15,227 bases of DNA from Burkholderiaceae bacterium (GTDB taxonomy: Bacteria > Pseudomonadota > Gammaproteobacteria > Burkholderiales > Burkholderiaceae_C): positions 1-15,227 of the forward strand of contig JALOSD010000021.1 in the NCBI GenBank assembly GCA_025458585.1, written 5' to 3'. Position 1 is the first letter of the stretch. Every line of letters begins with the position of its first letter. Under the pieces are notes generated by a model. That model searched no databases, was not told the origin of the DNA, and saw nothing but the letters and a program-made list of their open reading frames with translations. Below, one piece after another: positions 6,385 to 14,308 of the stretch. The position numbers and the translations under genes were made by a program.

Positions 6385-7172
6385 CGGAACTGGTTCTTCC
6401 ATTCGCGCAGCACGGCGAGCACGTCGGCCGCTGCCGGGTCGGCCTTCGGCAGGCCGGGATCGCGCGTGCGCGCGGCCTGCGCGACAGCGGGCACGGCGCA
6501 GCGCAGGAACGGGTTGACGTGCCGCTCGAGCTCGATCGTCGAGGGCAGCGTCGGCTCGCCGTGCCGGCGCTTCGCCTCGCACCGGCTGCGGTAGTCGGCG
6601 ATGTCGACGCTGTCGGGCTCCACCGCCTGCGCGAAACGCAGGTTCGACAGCGTGTACTCGTGCGCGCAGCACACGCGGGTGCCCCCGGGCAGCGCCGACA
6701 GCTTGCCGAGCGAGGCGTGCATCTGCGCCGGCGTGCCTTCGAACAGGCGCCCACAGCCGGCCGAGAACAGCGTGTCGCCGCAGAACAGGATCGGCGCGTC
6801 GGCCCCGTCGCCCGGCCAGTAGTAGGCGACGTGGCCGGCCGTGTGGCCCGGCACGTCGAGCACCTCGAAGTCGATGCCGAGCAGCGTCGCGCGGTCGCCG
6901 TCGCGCACGGGCGTGACCTCGCCCGCAATGCGCTCGCGCGCCGGTGCGAACACGGGGCCCTGCAGGCGGGGGCGCAACGCGTCGAGGCCGCCGACGTGAT
7001 CGCCGTGATGGTGCGTCACTAGAATGCCGACGAGCCTCAGGGCCCGCGCGTCGAGCGCCGCGAGGACGGGCGCCGCGTCGCCGGGATCGACGACCAGCGC
7101 CTCGCCGCCCCGGACCAGCATCCACACGTAGTTGTCCTCGAACGCCGGCAGGGGGATCAGCTCGGTTCGCAT
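6381..7172 (-). CDS. gloB: hydroxyacylglutathione hydrolase (glyoxalase II)
   Basis: A 263-residue metallo-beta-lactamase-fold enzyme that hydrolyses S-D-lactoylglutathione to D-lactate and glutathione, the second step of methylglyoxal detoxification. Seen: N-terminal IPLPAFEDNYVWML typical of GloB; metal-binding THHHGDH (53-59); H110 in the GHTAGH segment; D133 in FCGDTLF; H171 in CCAHEYTLSNLRF (substrate-side residues); and a C-terminal HAGH domain with NPFLR. All metal ligands of the binuclear site are present and the length is typical. It is the first gene of a two-gene unit with mltD and is divergent from the yafS-like gene, 43 bases apart. A perfect TATAAT lies 8 bases ahead of the ATG, so the mRNA is probably (near) leaderless. 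Confidence 0.97.
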   Translation of the reverse strand: MRTELIPLPAFEDNYVWMLVRGGEALVVDPGDAAPVLAALDARALRLVGILVTHHHGDHVGGLDALRPRLQGPVFAPARERIAGEVTPVRDGDRATLLGIDFEVLDVPGHTAGHVAYYWPGDGADAPILFCGDTLFSAGCGRLFEGTPAQMHASLGKLSALPGGTRVCCAHEYTLSNLRFAQAVEPDSVDIADYRSRCEAKRRHGEPTLPSTIELERHVNPFLRCAVPAVAQAARTRDPGLPKADPAAADVLAVLREWKNQFR

Positions 7173-7180
7173 CGTGCCGG

Positions 7181-7186
7181 ATTATA
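7181..7186 (-). promoter_or_regulatory. -10 element (TATAAT) of gloB-mltD
   Basis: A perfect consensus TATAAT on the minus strand, with 8 bases to the gloB ATG at 7172. Predicted transcription start is near 7174, leaving a leader of about 1-3 bases. The divergent gene begins at 7216, and the same AT-rich patch might serve it too (TATAGG on the plus strand), but that match is weak. No clear -35 hexamer. Confidence 0.6.
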
Positions 7187-7215
7187 GGAACCACCCCTGT
7201 CGTGACCGCCGTCGC

Positions 7216-8088
7216 ATGGCCCATCTGAACGAGACCGCGCGCAGCGAGGAGCTGGCGGCGTGGCTGGCGACGGCACCGGGTCGCTACCTGCTCGCCTGGG
7301 AGCAGCAGCGCGTCGACGGCATCGTCGCCGACCTGTTCGGCTTCCACGCGCTGCAGCTCGGCCTGCCCGCACTCGACGCGCTGCGCACGAACCGCATGCC
7401 ACACCGCTGGTGCGCGAGCGACGAGCTGTGGCCGCTGCCGAGCCCGACGTCCACCTGGCGTGCCGTGGCCGGCGCGACGCTGCCGGACGAGCCGCACGCC
7501 GGCGCGCCGCCGCCGCGCGTGCTGCTGCACTGCGACTTCGATGCGCTGCCGTTTCCGAACCACTGCCTCGACCTCGTCGTGATGCCGCACACGCTCGAGT
7601 TCGCGCGCGACCCGCACCGCACGCTGCGCGAGGTCGAGCGCGTCCTCGTGCCCGAGGGCCGCGCCGTGATCTTCGGCTTCAACCCGGCGAGCCTGTGGGG
7701 GCTGAGGCAGCGGCTCGCACGGCGTGAACCGTTCCTGCCGCGCAGCGGCGAGTTCATCGGCTACTGGCGCCTGCGCGACTGGCTGCGGTTGCTGAGCTTC
7801 GAGCTCGAGGGCGGGCGCTTCGGCTGCTACGCGCCGCCGCTGACCGCGCCGCGCTGGCTCGAGCGCTTCGGCTGGATGGATCGCCTCGGCGACCGCTGGT
7901 GGCCGGTGCTCGGTGCCGTCTACTCGATCGTCGTCGTCAAGCGCGTGCGCGGCATGCGGCTCGTCGGACTCGCGCGCGACACGCGCCGCCGCCCGGTCGC
8001 CGCGCCTGCCGTGGCGACGAACCGCCAACCCTGCGACCCCCCGCGCCTGCGCGCCGAGCGCGTCGAAACGCTCGAGGAGGAAACCTGA
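7216..8088 (+). CDS. YafS-like protein with a class I methyltransferase fold
   Basis: A 290-residue protein resembling E. coli YafS, a predicted SAM-dependent methyltransferase of unknown substrate. Seen: the second half of the fold, with LPFPNHCLDLVVMPHTLEFA (111-130), DPHRTLREVERVLVPEG (132-148) and VIFGFNPASLWGLRQRL (151-167), matches the family strongly. The first half is odd: where SAM enzymes have a glycine-rich motif I, this protein has HALQLGLPAL (44-53). The tail after about residue 250 is basic and poorly conserved. It overlaps rnhA by one base (TGATG), so the two are co-transcribed. Position between gloB and rnhA is the same as in E. coli, which supports orthology. No Shine-Dalgarno site is seen before the ATG; upstream extension of the frame overlaps gloB and is unlikely. 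Confidence 0.88.
   Translation: MAHLNETARSEELAAWLATAPGRYLLAWEQQRVDGIVADLFGFHALQLGLPALDALRTNRMPHRWCASDELWPLPSPTSTWRAVAGATLPDEPHAGAPPPRVLLHCDFDALPFPNHCLDLVVMPHTLEFARDPHRTLREVERVLVPEGRAVIFGFNPASLWGLRQRLARREPFLPRSGEFIGYWRLRDWLRLLSFELEGGRFGCYAPPLTAPRWLERFGWMDRLGDRWWPVLGAVYSIVVVKRVRGMRLVGLARDTRRRPVAAPAVATNRQPCDPPRLRAERVETLEEET
8074..8080 (+). promoter_or_regulatory. Shine-Dalgarno sequence of rnhA
   Basis: GAGGAGG, nearly the full anti-16S complement, inside the end of the yafS-like gene, with 7 bases to the rnhA ATG at 8088. It fixes that start. Confidence 0.65.
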
Positions 8089-8549
8089 TGCCACCCACGG
8101 CCGGCACGAGCGACCACGTGACGATCTACACCGACGGCGCCTGCAAGGGCAACCCGGGCCCCGGCGGCTGGGGCGCGTGGATCCGCTGGGGCGAGCACGA
8201 GAAGGATCTGTTCGGCGGTGAGGCGCGCACGACGAACAACCGCATGGAGCTCACGGCGGTGATCGAGGCGCTCGCGGCGCTCAAGCGTCCGTGCCGCGTC
8301 ACCGTGCACACCGACAGCGAGTACGTGCGCAAGGGCATGACGGAGTGGATCAAGAACTGGAAGGCACGCGGCTGGCGCACGGCCGACGGCAAGCCGGTGA
8401 AGAACGTCGAGCTGTGGCAGCGCCTGGACGCGTTGCGCGAGCGCCACGAGGTGCACTGGCGCTGGGTCAAGGGGCACTCGGGCGACGCTGGCAACGAACG
8501 CGCCGACGCGCTGGCCAACCGCGGCGCCGCGCAGGCAGCCTCGGGGTGA
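8088..8549 (+). CDS. rnhA: ribonuclease HI
   Basis: A 153-residue endonuclease that cuts the RNA strand of RNA-DNA hybrids, removing R-loops and primer remnants. Seen: VTIYTDGACKGNPGPGGWGA (11-30) with catalytic D16; NNRMELTAVIEAL with E54; VHTDSEYVRKG with D76; WVKGHSGDAGNERADALA with H130 and D140. This is the complete D-E-D-D active site with the conserved histidine. The basic protrusion (WIKNWKARGWRTADGKPVKN) that helps bind hybrids is present, which marks the type HI form. Length is normal. It overlaps the upstream YafS-like gene by one base and has a strong Shine-Dalgarno site. In many proteobacteria dnaQ follows or faces rnhA; here an efflux operon follows instead. Confidence 0.97.
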   Translation: MPPTAGTSDHVTIYTDGACKGNPGPGGWGAWIRWGEHEKDLFGGEARTTNNRMELTAVIEALAALKRPCRVTVHTDSEYVRKGMTEWIKNWKARGWRTADGKPVKNVELWQRLDALRERHEVHWRWVKGHSGDAGNERADALANRGAAQAASG

Positions 8550-8557
8550 AGGCTGCC
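8534..8557 (+). terminator. hairpin spanning the rnhA stop codon
   Basis: GGCAGCC (8534-8540) and GGCTGCC (8551-8557) are perfect complements with a 10-base loop that contains the rnhA stop codon. There is no T-run, so intrinsic termination is doubtful; it may protect the 3' end or lie by chance. Confidence 0.3.
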
Positions 8558-8649
8558 GCGCACGGTCTGGCGATGACCGAGCGAACCGCACTGTTCAACA
8601 TTCGACGCTACAGTCGGCGACTTCGTCGACTTCCCCGCGGCAGATCCCG

Positions 8650-9879
8650 TTGAAAGCCCTGTACACCGTCGTCGCCGTCGTCGGCATCGCGATCGCCGGC
8701 GGCACTGCATGGTGGTTCCAGCACCGTGCGCCCGCGGGCGGTGACGCCGCGCGGGCCCCGGCTGGGCCCGGCGGCACGGCGCCGGGCGGGACGGCGCGCG
8801 CCCCCGGCGGCGCACCCGGCGGCCCGCCGGGTGCGGGCGGGCCGGTCGCGGTCGAGGTCGGGCGCGCGATGGCGATGACGATCGAGGACGACGTGGCCGC
8901 CGTCGGCACGCTGCGCGCGAGGCAGTCGGTGACGCTGCGCCCGGAGATCAGCGGGCGCATCGTCGCGCTGGGCTTCCGCGACGGCGAGCGCGTGAAGGCG
9001 GGCCAGCTGCTCGTGCAGCTCGACGACCGCCTGCAGGCGGCGCAGCTGCAGCAGGCGCAGGCGCAGGGCGCGATCGCGCGCACGAACCTGCAGCGCAACC
9101 GCGAGCTGCTGGCGGAGAACTTCATCAGCAAGAGTGCGGTCGACCAGAGCGCCGCGAACCTCGAGGTCGCCGAGGCGCAGGTCGCGCTCGCGCAGGCGCA
9201 GTTCGCCCGCACGAAGATCGTCGCGCCGTTCGCCGGCGTCGTGGGCATCCGCAGCGTCGACATCGGCGACTTCGTGAAGGACGGCGCCGACCTCGTCGCG
9301 ATCGAGGATACCTCGTCGCTGTGGGTCGACTACCGGCTGCCCGAGCGCTTCATCCCGCGCGTGCGCCCGGGCCAGGTCGTCGAGGTCGTGCTCGACGCGG
9401 CGCCGCAGACACGCCTGCAGGCGCGCGTCGAGGCGCTCGACTCGCAGGTCGACGCCGATGGCCGTTCGCTGCTCGTGCGCGCGCGGCTCGACAACCGCGA
9501 TGGCGGCCTGAAGTCGGGCATGTTCGCGCGCACGCGCACCGTGTTCGCCTCGCGGCCGAACGCGGTCGTCGTGCCGGAGGAGGCGCTCGTGCCGCAGGGC
9601 GACCGCCAGTTCCTGGTCAAGGTCGTCGACGGCCCGAACGGCAAGGTGTCGCAGCGGCTCGAGGCGCGCATCGGCGTGCGCCTGCCGGGCCGCGTCGAGA
9701 TCCTCGACGGCGTCGCCGCCGGCGACCTGGTCGTGACGGCCGGTCAGGCCCGGCTCATGCGCGGCGACGCGCAGCCGTTGCGCGTGATCGAGATCGGCGC
9801 TGCGGGCGGGCCGCCGGCGGCGGCCGCCGCGTCGGGAGCGAGCGCTCCGGCGGTGCGGCGCAACGGCCCGGCGGGCTGA
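8650..9879 (+). CDS. RND efflux periplasmic adaptor subunit (membrane fusion protein)
   Basis: A 409-residue HlyD/AcrA-type adaptor that links an inner-membrane RND pump to an outer-membrane channel. Seen: N-terminal membrane anchor (3-22) without a lipobox; an unusual Gly/Pro/Ala-rich segment (about 28-66); first half of the barrel-sandwich domain with LRPEISGRIVALGF and GERVKAGQLLVQLDD; an alpha-helical hairpin rich in Gln/Ala with LQRNRELLAENFISKSAVDQ; the second half IVAPFAGVVGIRSVDIGDFV; then beta-barrel and membrane-proximal domains with KSGMFARTRTVF and VVVPEEALVPQG. The start is TTG: no ATG or GTG lies upstream in frame, and the TTG directly precedes the membrane anchor. It is 100 bases after rnhA and 24 bases before the pump gene, forming a two-gene operon. 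Substrate not predictable. Confidence 0.93.
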   Translation: MKALYTVVAVVGIAIAGGTAWWFQHRAPAGGDAARAPAGPGGTAPGGTARAPGGAPGGPPGAGGPVAVEVGRAMAMTIEDDVAAVGTLRARQSVTLRPEISGRIVALGFRDGERVKAGQLLVQLDDRLQAAQLQQAQAQGAIARTNLQRNRELLAENFISKSAVDQSAANLEVAEAQVALAQAQFARTKIVAPFAGVVGIRSVDIGDFVKDGADLVAIEDTSSLWVDYRLPERFIPRVRPGQVVEVVLDAAPQTRLQARVEALDSQVDADGRSLLVRARLDNRDGGLKSGMFARTRTVFASRPNAVVVPEEALVPQGDRQFLVKVVDGPNGKVSQRLEARIGVRLPGRVEILDGVAAGDLVVTAGQARLMRGDAQPLRVIEIGAAGGPPAAAAASGASAPAVRRNGPAG

Positions 9880-9903
9880 GGCCCCAACCGAGCGGCTTCG
9901 ACG

Positions 9904-12900
9904 ATGCGCATCTCCGAGACCTCGATCCGCCGTCCGGTGCTGGCCACCGTGATGTCGCTGCTGCTCGTGCTCGTCGGCCTGGTGTCGTTCGACAGCCTGA
10001 CGGTGCGCGAGTACCCGCGGATCGACGAACCGGTGGTGACGGTCAACACGCGGCTGTCCGGTGCGTCGTCGGAGGTCATCGAGTCGACGGTGACGAAGGT
10101 GCTCGAGGACTCGATCGCCGGCATCGACGGCGTCGACATCATGACCTCGATCTCGCGCACCGAGCAGAGCCAGATCACGGTGCGCTTCAAGCTCAGCAAG
10201 GACCCGGACACGGGGGCTGCCGAGGTGCGCGACCGCGTCGCACGCGTGCGCGGGCGCCTGCCCGATGCGGTCGACGAACCGGTGATCTCGAAGGTCGAGG
10301 CCGACGCGACGCCGACGATCTGGCTGGCCTACACCAGCGAGACGATCGATCCGCTCGAGCTGACCGAGATCATCAACCGCGTCGTCAAGCCGCGGCTGCA
10401 AACGGTGCCCGGCGTGGCCGACGTGCAGATCGGCGGCGATCGCCGCTACGCGATGCGCATCTGGCTCGATCCCGAGCGGCTCGCCAGCTACCGCCTGACC
10501 GTGCAGGACGTCGAGGACGCGCTGCGCCGGCAGAACCTCGAGGTGCCGGCCGGGCGCATCGAGAGCCAGCAGCGCGAGTTCAGCGTCACCGCGCGCACCG
10601 ACCTCAACACGGTCGCGCAGTTCAACGAGATCGCGCTGCGCACGGTCAACGGCTACACGGTGCGGCTGCGCGACGTCGCCCGCGTGGAAGAAGGCGCGGC
10701 GAGCGACCGCTCGCGCGTGCGCCTGAACGGCGTGCCGTCGATCAGCACCGGCATCATCCGCAACGCCACCGCCAACCCGCTGGACGTCGCCGACGGCGTG
10801 CGCGCGGTGATGCCGCTGATCCAGCGCGACCTGCCGCCGTCGGTGACGGTGGTCCAGGCCAACGACCTGTCGGTCTTCATCGACCGCTCGATCAAGGCCG
10901 TGTACACGACGGTCGCCGAGGCGGTGGTGCTGGTGGCGCTCGTCGTCTTCGTCTTCCTGCGCACGCTGCGCGCCTCGATCATCCCGCTGGTGACGATTCC
11001 GGTCAGCCTGATCGGCGCCTTCGCGCTGATCGCCGCCGCCGGCTTCACGATCAACACGCTGACCCTGCTGGCACTGGTGTTGGCGATCGGTCTCGTCGTC
11101 GACGACGCGATCGTCGTGCTCGAGAACATCTACCGCCACATCGAGGAAGGCATGGCGCCGTTCCAGGCGGCGATCAAGGGCATCCACGAGATCAGCTTTG
11201 CCGTCGTCGCGATGACGCTGACGCTGGCCGCGGTGTTCGCGCCGCTGGCCTTCACCCCGGGGCGCACCGGCCGCCTGTTCGGCGAGTTCGCGCTGACGCT
11301 GGCCGGTGCGGTGCTCGTGTCCGGCTTCGTCGCCCTCACGCTGACGCCGATGATGTGCAGCAAGCTGCTGCGCCACGTCGAGAAGCCCTCACGCTTCGAC
11401 CGGGGCATGGAGGCGGCGCTGGTGGGGCTGACCAGCGGCTACCGGCGCGTCCTCACCGCGTCGCTGTCGCAGCGCTGGATCGTGATGCTGGCGATGGCCG
11501 CGGCCGCCGGCGGCAGCTGGTGGCTGTTCAGCACCGCCAAGAGCGAGCTGGCGCCGGCCGAGGATCGCGGCGTGATTGCGATGCCCATCCGCGCGCCCGA
11601 TGGCGCCACGCTCGAGTACACCGCGCGCTACCTCGACGAACTCGAGCGCATCACCTCGACGTACCCCGAGTTCGACCGCCGCTTCATGTTCATCGGCGGC
11701 GGCCAGGTCTCGAGCGCGTTCGGCGTGCTGCGCACGGTCGACTGGGACGATCGCGACAAGTCGACGCAGGAGCTGGCACGCGAGCTGCTGCCCAAGTTCA
11801 TGGCATTGCCCGGCATCAGCGCCTTCCCGGTGACACCGCCGAGCCTCGGCCAGGGATTCCGCGAACGGCCGCTGAACTACGTCATCGTCAGCAGCGACAG
11901 TTACGACAACATGGCGCGCTACGCGCAGGCGATGCTCGCCGAGATGGCGAAGAATCCCGGCATCGTGCAGCCCGACAGCGACCTGCAGCTGAACAAGCCG
12001 GAGGTCTTCATCGAGGTCGACCGCGCGCGCGCGGCCGACATGGGCGTGTCGGTCGAGGCCGTCGCGCGTACGATCGAGACCATGCTCGGCAGCCGCGCGG
12101 TGACGCGCTACAAGCGCGACGCCGACCAGTACGACGTCATCGTGCAGACGAGCGCCAGCGGGCGCACGACGCCCGACGACATCGAGCGGCTGTTCGTGCG
12201 CGGACGCGACGACGCGATGGTGCCGCTGTCGTCGCTGGTCACGGTGCGCGAGTCGGTGAGCCCTCGCGAGCTCAACCACTTCAACCAGCGCCGGTCGGTG
12301 ACGCTGACGGCCAACCTCGCGCCCGGCTACGCGCTCGGCGAGGCGCTCGAGTTCATGGACGCGACGGCCGCGCGCGTGCTGCCGCTCGGCTACGCGACCG
12401 AACTCAACGGCGTGAGCCGCGAGTTCCGCGCCTCGTCGGGCGCCCTGGGCATCGTGTTCGTGCTCGCGCTGGTGTTCATCTTCCTCGTGCTGGCGGCCCA
12501 GTTCGAGAGCTTCGTCGACCCGTTCGTCATCTTGCTGTCGGTGCCGCTGTCGATGGTCGGCGCGCTGGCCGCGCTGCACCTGATCGGCGGCACGCTCAAT
12601 GTCTATTCGCAGATCGGCCTGATCACGCTGATCGGCCTCATCACGAAGCACGGCATCCTGATCGTCGAGTTCAGCAACCAGTTGCGCCAGCAGGGCCTCG
12701 CCGTGCGCGAGGCCGTCATCCAGGCCGCCAGCCTGCGCCTGCGTCCGATCCTGATGACCACCGGCGCGATGGTGCTCGGCGCGTTGCCGCTGGCGCTGTC
12801 CAGCGGCGCCGGTGCCGAGAGCCGCCAGCAGATCGGCTGGGTGATCGTCGGCGGCATGACGGTCGGCACCCTGCTGACGATCTTCGTCGTGCCGACGGTC

Positions 12901-12972
12901 TACACGCTGCTCGCGCGCAAGGGCATTCCGGGCGAGATCACGACGCCTGTCGTCGACGCGGCCCGGGCCTGA
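9904..12972 (+). CDS. RND multidrug efflux transporter, HAE1 (AcrB-like) family
   Basis: A 1022-residue inner-membrane proton/drug antiporter, slightly shorter than E. coli AcrB. Seen: N-terminal MRISETSIRRPVLATVMSLL leading into the first membrane helix; a first periplasmic porter region; a central block of helices with AIGLVVDDAIVVLENIYRH, where D400 and D401 are the proton-relay pair; the FAPLAFTPGRTGRLFGEFA segment; a second periplasmic region; and a second helix block with ITLIGLITKHGILIVEFSNQ, where K915 matches the relay lysine, followed by LRLRPILMTTGAMVLGALPLA. The DD/K signature marks the hydrophobe/amphiphile-exporting class rather than the heavy-metal (CzcA) class. It forms an operon with the adaptor upstream; no outer-membrane factor is present in view, so a channel encoded elsewhere is probably shared. 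No strong Shine-Dalgarno site precedes the ATG. Confidence 0.95.
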   Translation: MRISETSIRRPVLATVMSLLLVLVGLVSFDSLTVREYPRIDEPVVTVNTRLSGASSEVIESTVTKVLEDSIAGIDGVDIMTSISRTEQSQITVRFKLSKDPDTGAAEVRDRVARVRGRLPDAVDEPVISKVEADATPTIWLAYTSETIDPLELTEIINRVVKPRLQTVPGVADVQIGGDRRYAMRIWLDPERLASYRLTVQDVEDALRRQNLEVPAGRIESQQREFSVTARTDLNTVAQFNEIALRTVNGYTVRLRDVARVEEGAASDRSRVRLNGVPSISTGIIRNATANPLDVADGVRAVMPLIQRDLPPSVTVVQANDLSVFIDRSIKAVYTTVAEAVVLVALVVFVFLRTLRASIIPLVTIPVSLIGAFALIAAAGFTINTLTLLALVLAIGLVVDDAIVVLENIYRHIEEGMAPFQAAIKGIHEISFAVVAMTLTLAAVFAPLAFTPGRTGRLFGEFALTLAGAVLVSGFVALTLTPMMCSKLLRHVEKPSRFDRGMEAALVGLTSGYRRVLTASLSQRWIVMLAMAAAAGGSWWLFSTAKSELAPAEDRGVIAMPIRAPDGATLEYTARYLDELERITSTYPEFDRRFMFIGGGQVSSAFGVLRTVDWDDRDKSTQELARELLPKFMALPGISAFPVTPPSLGQGFRERPLNYVIVSSDSYDNMARYAQAMLAEMAKNPGIVQPDSDLQLNKPEVFIEVDRARAADMGVSVEAVARTIETMLGSRAVTRYKRDADQYDVIVQTSASGRTTPDDIERLFVRGRDDAMVPLSSLVTVRESVSPRELNHFNQRRSVTLTANLAPGYALGEALEFMDATAARVLPLGYATELNGVSREFRASSGALGIVFVLALVFIFLVLAAQFESFVDPFVILLSVPLSMVGALAALHLIGGTLNVYSQIGLITLIGLITKHGILIVEFSNQLRQQGLAVREAVIQAASLRLRPILMTTGAMVLGALPLALSSGAGAESRQQIGWVIVGGMTVGTLLTIFVVPTVYTLLARKGIPGEITTPVVDAARA

Positions 12973-12982
12973 GTTCCCGCAC

Positions 12983-13017
12983 CGGCGCCGCTGGTCGGCC
13001 GCCGTGGCCGGGCGCCG
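12983..13017 (+). terminator. GC-rich nested hairpin after the RND transporter gene
   Basis: CGGCGCC (12983-12989) pairs with GGCGCCG (13011-13017); inside it CGGCC (12996-13000) pairs with GGCCG (13006-13010). It starts 11 bases after the transporter stop codon. No T-run follows, so it is at best a weak or Rho-assisted terminator. A GTG at 13004 lies in its inner loop, an argument against that codon being the copA start. Confidence 0.3.
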
Positions 13018-13045
13018 CGGGGCCGTTGGTGGCACCATCCCGGGG

Positions 13046-14286
13046 GTGAGCGCGACGACGACACTCCCGGCCCGCGCGGCGTCGCTCGCCGCCGGCGAGG
13101 TGCGGCTGCCCGTGGGCGGCATGACCTGCGCGTCGTGCGTCGGCCGCGTCGAGAAGGCGCTGCTGGCAGTCGGCGGCGTCAGCGCAGCGAGCGTCAACCT
13201 GGCCACCGAGACGGCCACCGTGCAGGCCGCTGGCGTGGGCGTGCAGGCGCTTGCCGACGCTGTGCGTCGCGCGGGTTACGACGTGCCCACGCGCGAGATC
13301 CGTCTGCGCATCGACGGCATGACGTGCGCGTCGTGCGTCACCCGTGTCGAAAAGGCGCTGGCGCGCGTGCCGGGCGTGCAGTCGGCCGCGGTCAATCTCG
13401 CGACCGAGACCGCGCAGGTGACGGCGCTGGCCAACGTGCCGACGGCCGACCTCGTGGCGGCGGTCGTGCGCGCCGGCTATGCCGCGCACGATGCCGCGGC
13501 CGCGAGCGAGGGCCGCGACGCGCGCCGCTGGCCCGAGTGGGCGCCGGTGGCGGCCGCCGGCGCGCTGACGCTGCCGCTCGTCGCACCGATGCTGGCGATG
13601 CCGTTGGGCGTCGACGCCATGCTGCCGGGCTGGCTGCAGTGGCTGCTCGCGACGCCGGTGCAGTTCGCATTCGGCGCTCGCTTCTACGTCGCCGGCTGGA
13701 AGGCGGTGCGCGCCGGCGCCGGCAACATGGACCTGCTCGTCGCGCTCGGCACGAGCGCCGCGTACGGGTTGTCGGTGTTCCTGCTCTGGCAGCACGCCGA
13801 CCATGGCACGCCGCACCTGTACTTCGAGGCGTCGGCGGCCGTGATCACGCTGGTGCTGCTCGGCAAGTGGCTCGAGGCGCGCGCGAAGCGGCAGACGACC
13901 GACGCGATACGCGCGCTGCAGGCGCTGCGACCGGTCACGGCGCGCGTGCGCCGCGACGGCGGCGTCGAGCTCGAGGTGGCGGTGGCCGAGGTGCGCCGCG
14001 GCGACCTCGTCGTCGTGCGTCCGGGCGAGAAGCTCGCCGTCGACGGCGAGGTCGTCGAGGGGCGCAGCCACGTCGACGAGTCGCTGCTCACCGGCGAGAG
14101 CCTGCCGGTGGCCAAGGGCCCCGGTGACCGTGTCACCGGCGGCGCCGTCAACGCCGACGGCGTGCTCGTCGTGCGCACGACGGGGGTCGGTGCCGAGTCG
14201 ACGCTCGCGCGCATCATCCGCCTCGTCGAGTCGGCGCAGGCGGCGAAGGCGCCGATCCAGCGCCTCGTCGACCGCGTCGCCGCGGT

Positions 14287-14308
<22 letters not shown>
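13046..14308 (+). pseudogene. copA: copper-exporting P1B-type ATPase, N-terminal part (frame broken)
   Basis: The first 420 residues of a CopA-type ATPase, which exports Cu(I) from the cytoplasm. Seen: two heavy-metal-associated domains, each with GMTCASC (C28/C31 and C94/C97); four membrane helices (about 165-300, including MDLLVALGTSAAYGLSVFLL); and the actuator domain with LLTGESLPVAKG (TGES at 349-352). After LVDRVAAV (up to 14287) the frame runs into a stop, ATPRRR then TGA at 14306-14308. In intact CopA the fifth membrane helix (FVPVV-like start) should follow here; it is absent. The start is uncertain: GTG at 13046 (used) or GTG at 13004, which lies in a hairpin. It is 73 bases after the RND gene. 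As written the product would lack the phosphorylation and ATP-binding domains. Confidence 0.85.

Noticed and set aside
6385..8094. Upstream extension of the mltD frame to 8094 on the minus strand
   Set aside because: It covers gloB and the yafS-like gene in the wrong frames; the lipoprotein signal peptide and the ATGA overlap with gloB place the true start at 6384.
8612..8632. Palindrome AGTCG-G-CGACT (8612-8622) with a nearby CGACTT direct repeat, as an operator for the efflux operon
   Set aside because: Short, no regulator gene nearby, and no convincing promoter at the right distance; kept only as a note.
8608..11376. A 922-residue minus-strand frame opposite the RND operon
   Set aside because: His/Arg/Asp-rich low-complexity translation with no domain; it is the codon-complement shadow of the adaptor and transporter genes.
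13004..13045. GTG at 13004 as the copA start
   Set aside because: It adds 14 residues with no family likeness and lies in the loop of a GC-rich hairpin; the GTG at 13046 is preferred, with modest confidence.
9321..13049. A 1242-residue plus-strand frame overlapping the adaptor and transporter
   Set aside because: It is in a different frame from two clear RND proteins and its translation is Arg/Ala-rich nonsense.
11389..13218. A 609-residue minus-strand frame opposite the transporter and copA start
   Set aside because: Same shadow pattern; no recognisable motifs, no start signal.
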